Origin: Chthoniobacter flavus
GTDB taxonomy: Bacteria > Verrucomicrobiota > Verrucomicrobiia > Chthoniobacterales > Terrimicrobiaceae
DNA length: 42,085 nucleotides
Direction of reading: 5' to 3'
Assembly: GCA_945860745.1 (NCBI GenBank)
Contig: CAMASH010000026.1
Coordinates: 1 to 42,085 of the forward strand
This document shows, one piece after another, positions 33,429 to 41,902 of this stretch. Made by a program: the position numbers and the translations under genes. Under the pieces are notes generated by a model, which worked only from the letters and a program-made list of their open reading frames with translations, had not been told where the DNA came from and searched no databases. Within the stretch, counting starts at the first letter, position 1, and every line of letters begins with the position of its first letter.

Positions 33429-34351
33429 CCGGCGTGCTGCCGCGCGGCGGCGGCGATTTCGAGAAATTCGGGCGGTGGATTCGGCTGTCGTTCAAGGTAA
33501 CGCAGGAACGCCGGACTCACCCGGCCCCGCGCCATCACCCCGGAGTAAAACATGGGGAAGGGTCCGTTGTAAAAAAAGTTGTCGAAACCCATCGCGTCCC
33601 AAAACGTCATGCCGAGGCCGGCTTTGTTCAAAAGCGGATAAAGATTCATCGCGCGATGGTAGAACCAGCGTTCGGCTGTGCGGGTCGCGTGTTGCCGTGC
33701 CGAGGGTTTTTGTAGCGACAAGTCCTCTCCGAAAATCTGATGGCAGTGCGCCTTGAATTCGTCCGGCAGAGCCGCCTCCGGCTTGTCGTTCAGTTTTTCA
33801 AACCCCCAGGGATTCGGCCTCGCGCTCGCGGCCAGATTCTCCAGGCAGGCCACCAGGGCTTCCATACGGAAAAGCGAGGGATGCAGGTGGAAACGCGGGG
33901 CCTGCGGAGCCGTGAGATGCATCATGCGATAGGGTCCGCCGATCGGACCTCCGCGCGTGGCAAAGCGCCGGTTGTCCCATCCCATCAGCGCGATATAGGA
34001 GGCCGGCCGTTCCTGCAACGCCCGCGGCAGGGTGCGGTTCAGGTGTTCCTGATGACAGGGCGCGAGCGGCGGGTGATCCTCGAGTAAAAAGTAGCAGGCT
34101 TCAAAACCCCGCGCCTGCAATTCCCTCGCGGCCGCAAGGGCGAAGTCCGCCCACACCCGCGGCAGCGCGGAGTCCGGCCACGCGATGTGCGGGAGGTCGC
34201 CGGCTTCCTCGGAAGTGAGTCCGCAGAAAAACAGCGGCGGATGATCCGGCCAGAAACGATCCAACAATCTCCGGGTCAGCGGCGCCACCCAGCGATACGG
34301 GTGATAGACCGTGACGAGCAGGCACAGCCGGGTGGGGTCGATCGGCTTCAT
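33425..34351 (-). CDS. Uncharacterised protein, possibly a GT-A-like glycosyltransferase
   Basis: 308 aa, family not recognised. RLCLLVTVYHPYRWVAPLTR (8-27) looks like a GT-A first strand and helix. FEACYFLLEDHPPLAPCHQE (83-102) contains LLEDHPPL where such enzymes usually show a D-x-D or E-D-x motif. The rest is rich in aromatic residues and Pro, with PNPWGFEKLNDKPEA near 178-192, YPLLNKAGLGMTFWDAMGFD and NFFYNGPFPMFYSGVMARGR. No signal peptide or membrane helix. It overlaps its neighbours by 4 nt on both sides, so it belongs to the operon; any enzymatic role is inferred from context. Confidence 0.6.
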   Translation of the reverse strand: MKPIDPTRLCLLVTVYHPYRWVAPLTRRLLDRFWPDHPPLFFCGLTSEEAGDLPHIAWPDSALPRVWADFALAAARELQARGFEACYFLLEDHPPLAPCHQEHLNRTLPRALQERPASYIALMGWDNRRFATRGGPIGGPYRMMHLTAPQAPRFHLHPSLFRMEALVACLENLAASARPNPWGFEKLNDKPEAALPDEFKAHCHQIFGEDLSLQKPSARQHATRTAERWFYHRAMNLYPLLNKAGLGMTFWDAMGFDNFFYNGPFPMFYSGVMARGRVSPAFLRYLERQPNPPPEFLEIAAAARQHAG

Positions 34352-35496
34352 GAGGCGGACCGCAACAAGCCGGCCTTGCGCATTTCCTCGAGGGAACGAT
34401 CGAAACGCGCATTGGCGGCCTCGCTTCCACCCTCCGCCGCGACCCAGTCGGTGAAGGTTTTCACTCCTCGCGTCAGGGGCATGAAATCATGGGGACCCAG
34501 CGCGGCAGTCAAAAGCCGGAGATCAGCCGCCGCGTGGCGGATGTCACCCACGCGAAACTGGCCGCTGACTTTCGTCGGGCCGGGACGGTCCAATCCGGTG
34601 CCAATGGCCTCAGCCAGATCGCGCAGCGTGGAGCGAACTCCCGAGCCGACGTTGAACACGGCAGGTCCCGCAGCTTCCGAACTCAAGGCCCGGAGATTGT
34701 ACTCCGCCACATCATCGACGTGGACGAAATCCCGGGTCGGCAGGGCGTCTTCGAAGAGGTTGATCGCCCGGCCGGCCAGGACGAGTTGGGTGAAAATGCC
34801 CAGAATTCCCGTGTAGGGATTGTGCAGCGACTGACCCGGCCCATAAACATTTTGATATCGCAACACCGTGCAGGGAAGTCCGAGCGCGGCCGTGGTCGTA
34901 GCGATGATTTGTTCCTGCGCAAGTTTGGTGATGCCGTAAATCGAGAGCGGCAAAAACGGATCCTCCTCCTGCGAGGCCTCGGGCTGAACCGGTTGGCCAC
35001 AAACAGGACAGAATGTGGCAAAACGTCCCGCTTCGAGGTCCGCCAACCGGCGGGCCTTGGGATAAACGCGCCCGTGTTCCCCGCAGAAGGCCGCGCCTTC
35101 GCCATAAACTGCGCGGGTGGAACTCACGACCACGCGCCGGATGTTCCCGGCCTGCGCGGTGAGGGCCTCCGCAAAAACGCCAGCCCCGCGGGCGTTGATG
35201 TCGCAGTATTTCTCGATCTGATACATGGACTGCCCCGTGCCGGTTCCCGCCGGGAAATAATACACCGCCTCAACCCCGCTCAGCGCGGAAGCCAGGGCGG
35301 CGGCATCGCGGGTGTCACCCCGGCGAACTTCCATTGCGCCAAAAAGTTCGCGGCAGGTCGGCGAGGCGGCCGGGTCGGAGCCGTGAATTTGTGGCTCGAA
35401 CGAGTCCAACACCACGGGTTCGTGACCGGCCGCAAGCAGCCGGAGGGCTGTGCGCGAACCAATAAAGCCGCCGCCGCCAATCAGAAGGATTTTCAT
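34348..35496 (-). CDS. NAD-dependent sugar epimerase, dTDP-L-rhamnose 4-epimerase-like
   Basis: 382-aa extended SDR. The cofactor loop GGGGFIGS is at 7-14, acidic Asp31 follows strand 2 (NAD preference), the catalytic Ser/Thr is in VVSSTRAVYG (123-132) and YGITK (187-191) gives Tyr and Lys. Family-specific features match dTDP-L-rhamnose 4-epimerases: the LDSFEPQIHG opening, GQSMYQIEKY (88-97), the inserted Cys motif CPVCG (163-167), NPYTGILGIF and GQFRVGDIRHAAAD. Such enzymes give dTDP-6-deoxy-L-talose from dTDP-L-rhamnose. No rml genes are in the window. The ATG at 35494-35496 makes the usual 4-nt overlap; longer upstream frames are rejected. Confidence 0.85.
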   Translation of the reverse strand: MKILLIGGGGFIGSRTALRLLAAGHEPVVLDSFEPQIHGSDPAASPTCRELFGAMEVRRGDTRDAAALASALSGVEAVYYFPAGTGTGQSMYQIEKYCDINARGAGVFAEALTAQAGNIRRVVVSSTRAVYGEGAAFCGEHGRVYPKARRLADLEAGRFATFCPVCGQPVQPEASQEEDPFLPLSIYGITKLAQEQIIATTTAALGLPCTVLRYQNVYGPGQSLHNPYTGILGIFTQLVLAGRAINLFEDALPTRDFVHVDDVAEYNLRALSSEAAGPAVFNVGSGVRSTLRDLAEAIGTGLDRPGPTKVSGQFRVGDIRHAAADLRLLTAALGPHDFMPLTRGVKTFTDWVAAEGGSEAANARFDRSLEEMRKAGLLRSAS

Positions 35497-36440
35497 GAGA
35501 TCGCGTGCCGCCAGTTCTGGTAAATCTCCCGGCAGTAATCCGGGGCGGCCGGGGCGCGGCCGGTCAGACGAAGCCGGGTCACAGTGATCTGCGCCCGCAA
35601 ACACCATGGCGTGAAGACTCCTTCGCGGCGGGCCTGGGAAAGAATTGGTGCCAGCAACTCCAGGTCCTGCTGGCGATAGGCGCGGGTGAGGGCGTGATCG
35701 ATGATTTGCGCGGGGCCGGTTTTCAGGAAAGACGTTTCGATGTTGCGGTGGCGGCACCAGGACAGAAATTTCAATTGCAATTGCAGCCGGAACCAAACGC
35801 TTCTGGCCTGTTGCTGGCCGAGCGAAGCGGGTGAATAGGATTTATCAAGAACGATCTGATCGCAGTGCGCGAAGGACGCCATCACCCCGCAGCGGAGCCA
35901 GTATTCGCAATCCTCGACCTGGCGGAAACTTTCGTCAAAGCCGCCCACTTTCTCATGCAACGATCGGCGCACCAACGCCGAACCCGCCGTATTAATGGCC
36001 GTCCACCAGAATTGCGCCCGGGCCGGCTCGGGCGGAGCCCCCACCGCATACGGCAGACTGGCCAGGCGCGTCTCGACCGCAGGATCGCGGCGTTGCAGGA
36101 CAAAGCCATAGACGACTCCGGCATCGGAGTTCTCCGCTTTTTCCGCTAGGGCCGAAAGCGCCTGGGGATACAGCATGTCGTCGGCATCAAGCGAAAGAAA
36201 CCACTCGCCGCGGCTGAGGGCCAGCGCGGTGTTTCTCGCCGCGGAAAGTCCGCCGTTTTCCCGGCGAACGTAACGCACCCGGTTAGCATAAGTCCGGCAA
36301 ACTTCCGCCGTATTGTCGGTGCTGCCATCGTCCACCACAATGACCTCGTCGGCCGGACGTGTTTGCGTCAGCACGCTTTCAATCGAGCGCGGCAGCCAGC
36401 GGGCGGCATTGTAGGCCGGAATGATAATGCTGATGGTCAT
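35493..36440 (-). CDS. Glycosyltransferase family 2
   Basis: 315-aa GT-A enzyme with canonical family 2 motifs: MTISIIIPAYNAARWLPRSI (1-20), VVDDGSTDNT (35-44) for the nucleotide, RRENGGLSAARNTAL (59-73), and FLSLDADDML (81-90) as the metal site. GGFDESFRQVEDCEYWLRC near 170-188 holds the ED motif of the catalytic base. The C-terminal 90 residues are helical and basic. The ATG at 36438-36440 overlaps the upstream stop (ATGA) and was preferred over a start 21 codons upstream. Donor and acceptor unknown. Confidence 0.94.
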   Translation of the reverse strand: MTISIIIPAYNAARWLPRSIESVLTQTRPADEVIVVDDGSTDNTAEVCRTYANRVRYVRRENGGLSAARNTALALSRGEWFLSLDADDMLYPQALSALAEKAENSDAGVVYGFVLQRRDPAVETRLASLPYAVGAPPEPARAQFWWTAINTAGSALVRRSLHEKVGGFDESFRQVEDCEYWLRCGVMASFAHCDQIVLDKSYSPASLGQQQARSVWFRLQLQLKFLSWCRHRNIETSFLKTGPAQIIDHALTRAYRQQDLELLAPILSQARREGVFTPWCLRAQITVTRLRLTGRAPAAPDYCREIYQNWRHAIS

Positions 36441-37651
36441 GTGGTGCCGTGCGCCATGAGGCGGCGGATGATGTTCACGTAAGCCAGATAGACAGTCTGG
36501 CAATCGAAAGCCTGCACAAACTGCCAGCCTCCCTCCGCCAGACGCTGGCGTTCCGCCGCATCGCCGCGGAGTTGCCGGAGGATTTTGGGATACCCGGAAA
36601 AATCATCGCAAAGGATACCGTGCCGGCCGGAAACAATTCCGTAGCCACGGACGCCGATGACGGTCGAAACAAGAACCGATTTCCGTGTGAGGGCTTCCAG
36701 CACCTTGAGGGATGAGCCGCTGCCCGAGGTGATGGGGGCCAGGGCGACTTTGCTCAGCGCATAAAGTCGATCGAGTTCTTCTTCGGAAACCGGACCCAGG
36801 GAAACGAGATTCTCTCCGAAGGCCAGCGCGCCGCAACAGGCCCCGGCGATCACAAAAAAAATCCCCGCCTCGTTGGCCAATGCGCCCGCGATCTGTTTGA
36901 TCGCCTCGACCGCATCGCGATTGGGCTGCAGGCTGCTGCCGACAAAAAGGCATATCATGGCGCCCGCGCCATGGACGGCTTCGATCCGTTCCAGCTTGGG
37001 AAATGGGCCCGTCCTGGGGGAACCGGTGAGAGGGAAACCCGGGGGAATATAGTGGGCGGCAATTCCCTCAGCTTTCAGTCGTTCCTGATCGGAAGGAGAA
37101 TGACAAACGACCGCCTGCGCCCGGCGGCAGGCCCGCAATTCGTTTTGCCAGACGCGGGATTTCAGCCACGGAGACGCCACGACATCCGAGAGCAGATCGT
37201 GGATGGTCAGCACCACGGGCTTGTGGGATACCCGGTGATAAACGGAGGACCAGAAGGGATACTCCAGCAGCACCACATCCGCACGCGCTGCCACATCGCG
37301 GACAGCATTTTGCAGCGAAGGTTGAATCCGGGACTGAAGGTAATGCCACCACTGTCGCCTTTGACGGATATCCACCCGGCCCTGCCAGGCATGGTGGGTG
37401 ACGCCGTCGAAAATCTTAAAGGCCAGATTGGTCCAGATTTTCTCCTGCGCGGGGGATTTCTGAGTGATGAATCTCACATTCCCATGCTGGCTTTCGCCTC
37501 CGGTTCCCGGCGAGAGGACCTCCACTTCCGGGAAATGACGCGCCAGCACCTCAATCATCGGCCCCACCCGCCGGGCGGCCCCCCGATCCACCGCCGGCAG
37601 ACCCGGCCAGGGATAAAGCACGGCCACCCGGCCCTCAGCGCGATTCATCAT
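36437..37651 (-). CDS. Glycosyltransferase family 4
   Basis: 404-aa GT-B protein. It starts MMNRAEGRVAVLYPWPGLPA, then DRGAARRVGPMIEVLARHF. LLEYPFWSSVYHR and VLTIHDLLSDV lie in the acceptor half, MICLFVGSSLQPNRDAVEAI (about 255-274) opens the donor half, and ALAPITSGSGSSLKVLEALT is a donor-binding loop found in many GT4 relatives of the capsule type (the first Glu of E-x7-E is replaced). The two adjacent ATG codons (37649-37651, 37646-37648) fall inside the last codons of the upstream gene, a 14-17 nt overlap, wider than elsewhere in the cluster. Confidence 0.88.
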   Translation of the reverse strand: MMNRAEGRVAVLYPWPGLPAVDRGAARRVGPMIEVLARHFPEVEVLSPGTGGESQHGNVRFITQKSPAQEKIWTNLAFKIFDGVTHHAWQGRVDIRQRRQWWHYLQSRIQPSLQNAVRDVAARADVVLLEYPFWSSVYHRVSHKPVVLTIHDLLSDVVASPWLKSRVWQNELRACRRAQAVVCHSPSDQERLKAEGIAAHYIPPGFPLTGSPRTGPFPKLERIEAVHGAGAMICLFVGSSLQPNRDAVEAIKQIAGALANEAGIFFVIAGACCGALAFGENLVSLGPVSEEELDRLYALSKVALAPITSGSGSSLKVLEALTRKSVLVSTVIGVRGYGIVSGRHGILCDDFSGYPKILRQLRGDAAERQRLAEGGWQFVQAFDCQTVYLAYVNIIRRLMAHGTT

Positions 37652-38825
37652 CGGCGATACGAACAAGGTTTCTGACAAAATTCTGTCCGCTGAATTCCTG
37701 CTCGTATTGTGCGGCGAGGCTAAGGCTTTTCTGCACCACAACCGGATACTCGCGAACAGCCCGGGTGATGACCGCCGCCAGGGCCGCGGCGTTGCGTTCG
37801 GGCACGAGCCAGCCCACGCCGGACGCGGCCGTCTCCAGACTCATCCAGGAATTTTCTGTGGTAATGACCGGTTTCCCCGCCACCAAAGCCTCGCAAAAAA
37901 TGCCGCTGGTGCGGTCCCCGTGTTTGTCGAGATGGTAGGGGACAACCATCACATCCGCCCCTTCCAGCCGGGCCAGATAGTCATCGCGGGTGAGCAATCC
38001 CTCGATCAATTCCACATTGGGCCAGGCGGCGCTTTTCAAACGCGCCACGCTCTCCGCGCAGGCGGCATCGGGACTTACCACCTGCAAAACAAAACGCATT
38101 CCGGCACCGGACAATTGCTGCACGGCCGCGGCGATTTCGACAAAGCCTTTCTCCCGCCGCGGATTGCCCAGATAGCAAAAGCTGACCGGGCTGCCTGCCG
38201 TGCGATTTTTTCTCACCGCGATCCCCGGAGGAACGACATGCGGCAGCACCTTCACTTTGCGATGCAGGAAGTTTTCGTACGGCGCGGCCAGCGGTTCGCT
38301 GTCCGAGATCAAATGCACCTTCGAACCGAGTCCGGCTTTTTCCACACGCTGAAATCCGGCCTTGATGCCCGCATCGTCCGCAAACCGATAAGGGTCGTAA
38401 CCGAGATGAACGGTCAGGGCCGGCGCGCGGTCCGGCGGAAGGCCGCCCAACCAATGCAGCCATCCCGCCAGATGACGCGGAGCCAGCATCTGGGCAAAAA
38501 TCACGTCCCCCGCGGTCAATCGGGCCGGGGGAAGGCCCCGCCCCAAATCGGAGAAGAATCTGCGCCGCGACAATTTCTCCAAAAGATCCAGCAGTCGGCG
38601 CGACCGCACCGCCCAGGCTGGTGGACGCGCCCGCCAGTCCCGCCGGAAAAACGCTTCCATCTCCGTGCCATCGAGAGGCTCAAAGAGATAATTTTTCTGG
38701 CACAGCACGATGGCGTTCATGCCTTCCGCCCTCGCACCGCTCGCCAGCGAGCAGTTGTAGAAGAGGTGATGGCCGATCCGGTCCACCAGTTCGTGATCGG
38801 CCAGCCATAAGGTTCGCTTGCTCAT
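37635..38825 (-). CDS. Glycosyltransferase family 4
   Basis: 396-aa GT-B protein beginning MSKRTLWLADHELVDRIGHH. The donor half opens at PVSFCYLGNPRREKGFVEIA (about 245-264), followed by FVLQVVSPDAACAE, MVVPYHLDKHGDRTSGIFCE and EALVAGKPVITTE, the conserved second-Glu segment. PPGIAVRKNR near 228-237 is the hinge. The ATG at 38823-38825 overlaps the upstream stop (ATGA) and was chosen over the longer frame, which runs antisense-like through the previous gene. Specificity unknown. Confidence 0.89.
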   Translation of the reverse strand: MSKRTLWLADHELVDRIGHHLFYNCSLASGARAEGMNAIVLCQKNYLFEPLDGTEMEAFFRRDWRARPPAWAVRSRRLLDLLEKLSRRRFFSDLGRGLPPARLTAGDVIFAQMLAPRHLAGWLHWLGGLPPDRAPALTVHLGYDPYRFADDAGIKAGFQRVEKAGLGSKVHLISDSEPLAAPYENFLHRKVKVLPHVVPPGIAVRKNRTAGSPVSFCYLGNPRREKGFVEIAAAVQQLSGAGMRFVLQVVSPDAACAESVARLKSAAWPNVELIEGLLTRDDYLARLEGADVMVVPYHLDKHGDRTSGIFCEALVAGKPVITTENSWMSLETAASGVGWLVPERNAAALAAVITRAVREYPVVVQKSLSLAAQYEQEFSGQNFVRNLVRIADDESR

Positions 38826-39949
38826 TCCGGAAGATTCAAAAACTTGCGCACATCCGGCCACCGCGCCTCCATGGTGTGGCTGGCGCGGGTCATCTCCAGA
38901 CAGCGCCGGCTCATTTCCTCGAGTCGACCGGGTGACTGATAGATCTCCATCACGGCATCCGCCATCAACTCCGGTGTGATCTCCGTGGGAATGATGCCGT
39001 TGTAACCCTGCTGGATGAATTCCCACGGGCCGTTGAGATCGAAACAGACCGGGACGGTCCCGCAGGCCATCGCTTCCTGCGGGGTCATCGGTCCGCCTTC
39101 ACCCCAGAGCGGACTTTTCCCGATGTTGAGGGCGAGAAACACCGCGCAGGTCTGCATTTGCGAGATGATCTCCGGCTCCGCGCCCTGCAAGCGGAAGAAA
39201 TCGAGCGTAAGCCCGGAGGCGGCGGTTCGTTCGCAAATGCGGCGGATGTATTCCGCGCCGTGCTCCCCTTCGTCAAAGTATCCCACCCGTAACCGCTGGC
39301 GGCGGGATTCGTCCGGCTTCCAGTATTTCTCATCCACAAGTTGCCGGAGAATGGCAGCTTCCTGCTCGAAAACCGCGCGATGCCAGGCCTGCACGGTTCG
39401 ATTAACGCCCGCGGTGCGGACGATCCGTCCTTCACCCATCATCCGGGCCAACACCGGAAAATGACTCCGGGCCGACGCGCCGAGTTCCTGGTCCCAGAAA
39501 TAAAATTTCCCGCAGCGGTCAAGAAACGCCCGCGCTTTGATCCATGACGTGATACAGCGTGGGTCCGGCGTATTCTGCACCCGCTCGCGAAATTGCTCCA
39601 CCGAAAGAAATGGCGCATGCTCGGCCAGCCATTGGGAATTTTTTCCGTCATAACTCACCATGAACGCCTCGTAACCATGACGCCGGAGCAAGAGGATCAA
39701 GTTATTCAAGAGCTTTTCCCCGCCGCAATAGCGATGGCTGCCGGTGAGATCAGCGTCCGCGGCATAGGATGCAAAGATGACCGGTTTCCCGGCGGGCCGG
39801 GAAGCGTCCTGTTGGGCGGGAGGACGCGGTCGCGACGGAATCACCCTGCGGGCCACGGTGTTGACCAGATTGTCGCGCAGGGCGCGGGCCAGGTTGCGGC
39901 CGGCGACCTGCCAGCGGCTGAACGCGATGCGGGTTTCTTTGAAAATCAT
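38822..39949 (-). CDS. Glycosyltransferase, GT-B fold (GT4-like)
   Basis: 375-aa protein. After a basic N-terminal stretch (MIFKETRIAFSRWQVAGRNL) the acceptor half starts near 55 with VIFASYAADADLTGSHRYCG and GGEKLLNNLILLLRRHG. The donor half contains LRVGYFDEGEHGAEYIRRIC, LDFFRLQGAEPEIIS and MTPQEAMACGTVPVCFDLNG, the second-Glu segment of E-x7-E, then GYNGIIP. This organisation matches GT4-like enzymes acting on rhamnan or other surface glycans, though the family is not certain. ATGA overlaps on both sides. The start used is the ATG at 39947-39949. Confidence 0.84.
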   Translation of the reverse strand: MIFKETRIAFSRWQVAGRNLARALRDNLVNTVARRVIPSRPRPPAQQDASRPAGKPVIFASYAADADLTGSHRYCGGEKLLNNLILLLRRHGYEAFMVSYDGKNSQWLAEHAPFLSVEQFRERVQNTPDPRCITSWIKARAFLDRCGKFYFWDQELGASARSHFPVLARMMGEGRIVRTAGVNRTVQAWHRAVFEQEAAILRQLVDEKYWKPDESRRQRLRVGYFDEGEHGAEYIRRICERTAASGLTLDFFRLQGAEPEIISQMQTCAVFLALNIGKSPLWGEGGPMTPQEAMACGTVPVCFDLNGPWEFIQQGYNGIIPTEITPELMADAVMEIYQSPGRLEEMSRRCLEMTRASHTMEARWPDVRKFLNLPE

Positions 39950-41199
39950 GATTCTTCTCCACCCGCCCAGGCGCGGATTTTCAAGCCGATGGCGTCGAGC
40001 AGGTTTTTCGGGCGGCTTTGGGCGAGTTCGCGGCGGCGGGATTCCTGGGTCAGCTTGGCGAATTGGAGAGAAGCCGTGCGCGCGATTTGCGGGAGCAGAC
40101 TTTGATCCAACGGAGCTTCGAGAATTTTGAGTCCTTGGATTTCTCCGGCCTGCAGCATCCGCCATCCCTCCAACGCCAGATCGAGAGGCACATCGCGGAT
40201 GCAATACGGTTCGTCGTGCGGACAATGAAAGTTCGAGCCGCGGCATGGCCAGTCCTGCGCCACGATCACACCGCGTCCGGTCGCAGGAAAAAACCGCCCC
40301 CAATGCCCCGTGCCGAAGACGGCAAAGACCGGCCGGCCAGTCGCAGCCGCCAGATGCATGATCCCGGAATCCCTTCCCACGTAACCGGCCGAGAGCGCAC
40401 AAATGGCCAGCGAGACTCCGAGTTCCGGCGGTTTCCCGGCCAAATTCACCGCGTCGGGCAATTCGTGCCGGATGCGTTCGATGGAAGTCCATTCCTTCGT
40501 GTTGCCGACGAAGGCAATTCTGTCATCCGCCATGGCCTGGCGGAAAAATGCCGTCCAGTTTTTCTCGCCCCAGTCCTTCATCACCAGGCCCGGCCTGGCG
40601 CCGACGCAGCTAACCCAGAATTTACCTTCGGCAAGGCCATGCGGCGCGAGCAAGTCACGAGCTTGCGAAAGCGCGGTGGGAGACGGAGTGATTTCCGGCC
40701 AGACCAAAGGAACATCCCGCTCGAGAATGGCCTCGGCCAGGAGCCGGTTCTTCTCCAGCTCCGGAAGATCCACCGGCACCTCGACAACACGATCAAACTG
40801 CCGCACAAGCTCGGCCGGCTCGCAGGTCGTTTCACCCGGCCGGAAAGATTCCCTGGTCGAGAACCCGATAACTTTGATCCGGGGCCGGCCGTGTTCCAGC
40901 CAGACTTGATCGAAAAAGTTGAGATGGAACAAAGCGGCCACATAAAGGTCCGGCTGGAACTCCCGGATGGCGCGGTGCTCCGCGCGGAAGGGATGTTGCC
41001 GGCGTTTTGTCGCGGACTGGTAGGGATCCGCGCCGATGACTTGCAGGTCTGTGCCGGGGAAAAGCTCCCTGGCCAGGTCCGCGGCAGGAGGGCGCATGAA
41101 CAGTTGCAGGCGGTGTCCCTCGTCCAGCAAAGCGCGCAAGAGCGGAATGCGCAAAACAAAATCTCCCAGACCATCCGGGCTACTCATGGTGATGTTCAA
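39946..41199 (-). CDS. Glycosyltransferase family 9 (heptosyltransferase-like)
   Basis: 417-aa GT9 enzyme, the family of LPS heptosyltransferases (WaaC/WaaF) and relatives. The N-terminal motif SSPDGLGDFVLRIPLLRALL (6-25) corresponds to the conserved 'LGDVV...P..RAL'. The donor domain has WVSCVGARPG, GEKNWTAFF, IAFVGNTKEWTSIER and the late motif GYVGRDSGIMHLAAATGRPV where Asp and His contact the nucleotide sugar. The TTG at 41197-41199 was chosen because it restores the first strand before DGLGD (8 residues, as usual); the ATG at 41187 would leave only four. Cys-rich CRGSNFHCPHDEPYC near the C-terminus may bind a metal. Confidence 0.9.
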   Translation of the reverse strand: MNITMSSPDGLGDFVLRIPLLRALLDEGHRLQLFMRPPAADLARELFPGTDLQVIGADPYQSATKRRQHPFRAEHRAIREFQPDLYVAALFHLNFFDQVWLEHGRPRIKVIGFSTRESFRPGETTCEPAELVRQFDRVVEVPVDLPELEKNRLLAEAILERDVPLVWPEITPSPTALSQARDLLAPHGLAEGKFWVSCVGARPGLVMKDWGEKNWTAFFRQAMADDRIAFVGNTKEWTSIERIRHELPDAVNLAGKPPELGVSLAICALSAGYVGRDSGIMHLAAATGRPVFAVFGTGHWGRFFPATGRGVIVAQDWPCRGSNFHCPHDEPYCIRDVPLDLALEGWRMLQAGEIQGLKILEAPLDQSLLPQIARTASLQFAKLTQESRRRELAQSRPKNLLDAIGLKIRAWAGGEES

Positions 41200-41214
41200 A
41201 ATAAATTGATGGGG

Positions 41215-41895
41215 TTAATGGTCGGCCTTGCCAAACCGCCAGGGTCTTTGCCTTCCGGTCACGAAACGCAGCAAGTCCGTCACAGGCGACAAGGACTCGC
41301 CAATCAGCGGCAGGTTGATCCTCTCCTCGAACCGTCCGGCTCCCTGTCGTTTGGCCCAGCGGTTATACTCGCGAATGTTGTGCCGGTAGCAGGAGTTGCT
41401 GCGCTTTTTTGAGGCACCGGATTCGGGATGCGAGGGATGATCAATATACCCGATGTGCGCCCGATAACATCCGGCCAAGGCGGCGGCCCGGGTCAACCAC
41501 CAATCAATATGAGTCGTGCCGCACCAGAGATCGGGAAGATCCCTGGAAATGAGATTATCCCAAATGCCATTGGGGATAAGATACATATCTTCGCCGCCGC
41601 AAACGTCGCCGCTTGGAATTTCCCGGCGATGAAATCCGTGAACCTTGCTAAGATCGCGCGTTTCATAAGGATCACGGGTCAGGATCACATCGGAGTTGCA
41701 CCAGGCAAAGGCATCGCCGTCAGCGTGCTGGCGGGCAAAACGCAGCACGTCGGTGAACTTCACCATGGCAGGACCGCAGGCATAGCATACGGGCTTCAAC
41801 CCGAGGGCCAGCACGCTTTCCTTCAACAAAACCTGTGCGCGCGCCAGCCGGGCATTGGGACAGGGATCAATCCAAAGAAATGTGATGGTCTTCAC
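41215..41895 (-). CDS. Putative GT-A-like glycosyltransferase, unassigned family
   Basis: 226 aa from GTG 41893-41895 (KTITFLWIDPCPNARLARAQ), which lies 7 bp after the upstream stop. An ATG at 41934 would add 13 residues and overlap the neighbour by 32 nt. AFAWCNSDVILTRDPYE near 62-78 has N-S-D in the position of a DxD metal motif after a hydrophobic strand, and GEDMYLIPNGIWDNL and HIDWWLTRAAALAG follow, a pattern seen in GT-A proteins that recognise a nucleotide sugar. No family is assigned. Several Cys and His residues are clustered near 33-40 and 110-160. The gene is 15 bp upstream of the GT9 gene. Confidence 0.65.
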   Translation of the reverse strand: MKTITFLWIDPCPNARLARAQVLLKESVLALGLKPVCYACGPAMVKFTDVLRFARQHADGDAFAWCNSDVILTRDPYETRDLSKVHGFHRREIPSGDVCGGEDMYLIPNGIWDNLISRDLPDLWCGTTHIDWWLTRAAALAGCYRAHIGYIDHPSHPESGASKKRSNSCYRHNIREYNRWAKRQGAGRFEERINLPLIGESLSPVTDLLRFVTGRQRPWRFGKADH

Positions 41896-41902
41896 GAAAG
41901 CG

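Noticed and set aside
35497-35796. Upstream extension of the rhamnose-epimerase-like frame
   Set aside because: The cofactor loop GGGGFIGS begins six residues after the ATG at 35496, the expected place, and the extension lies inside the GT2 gene.
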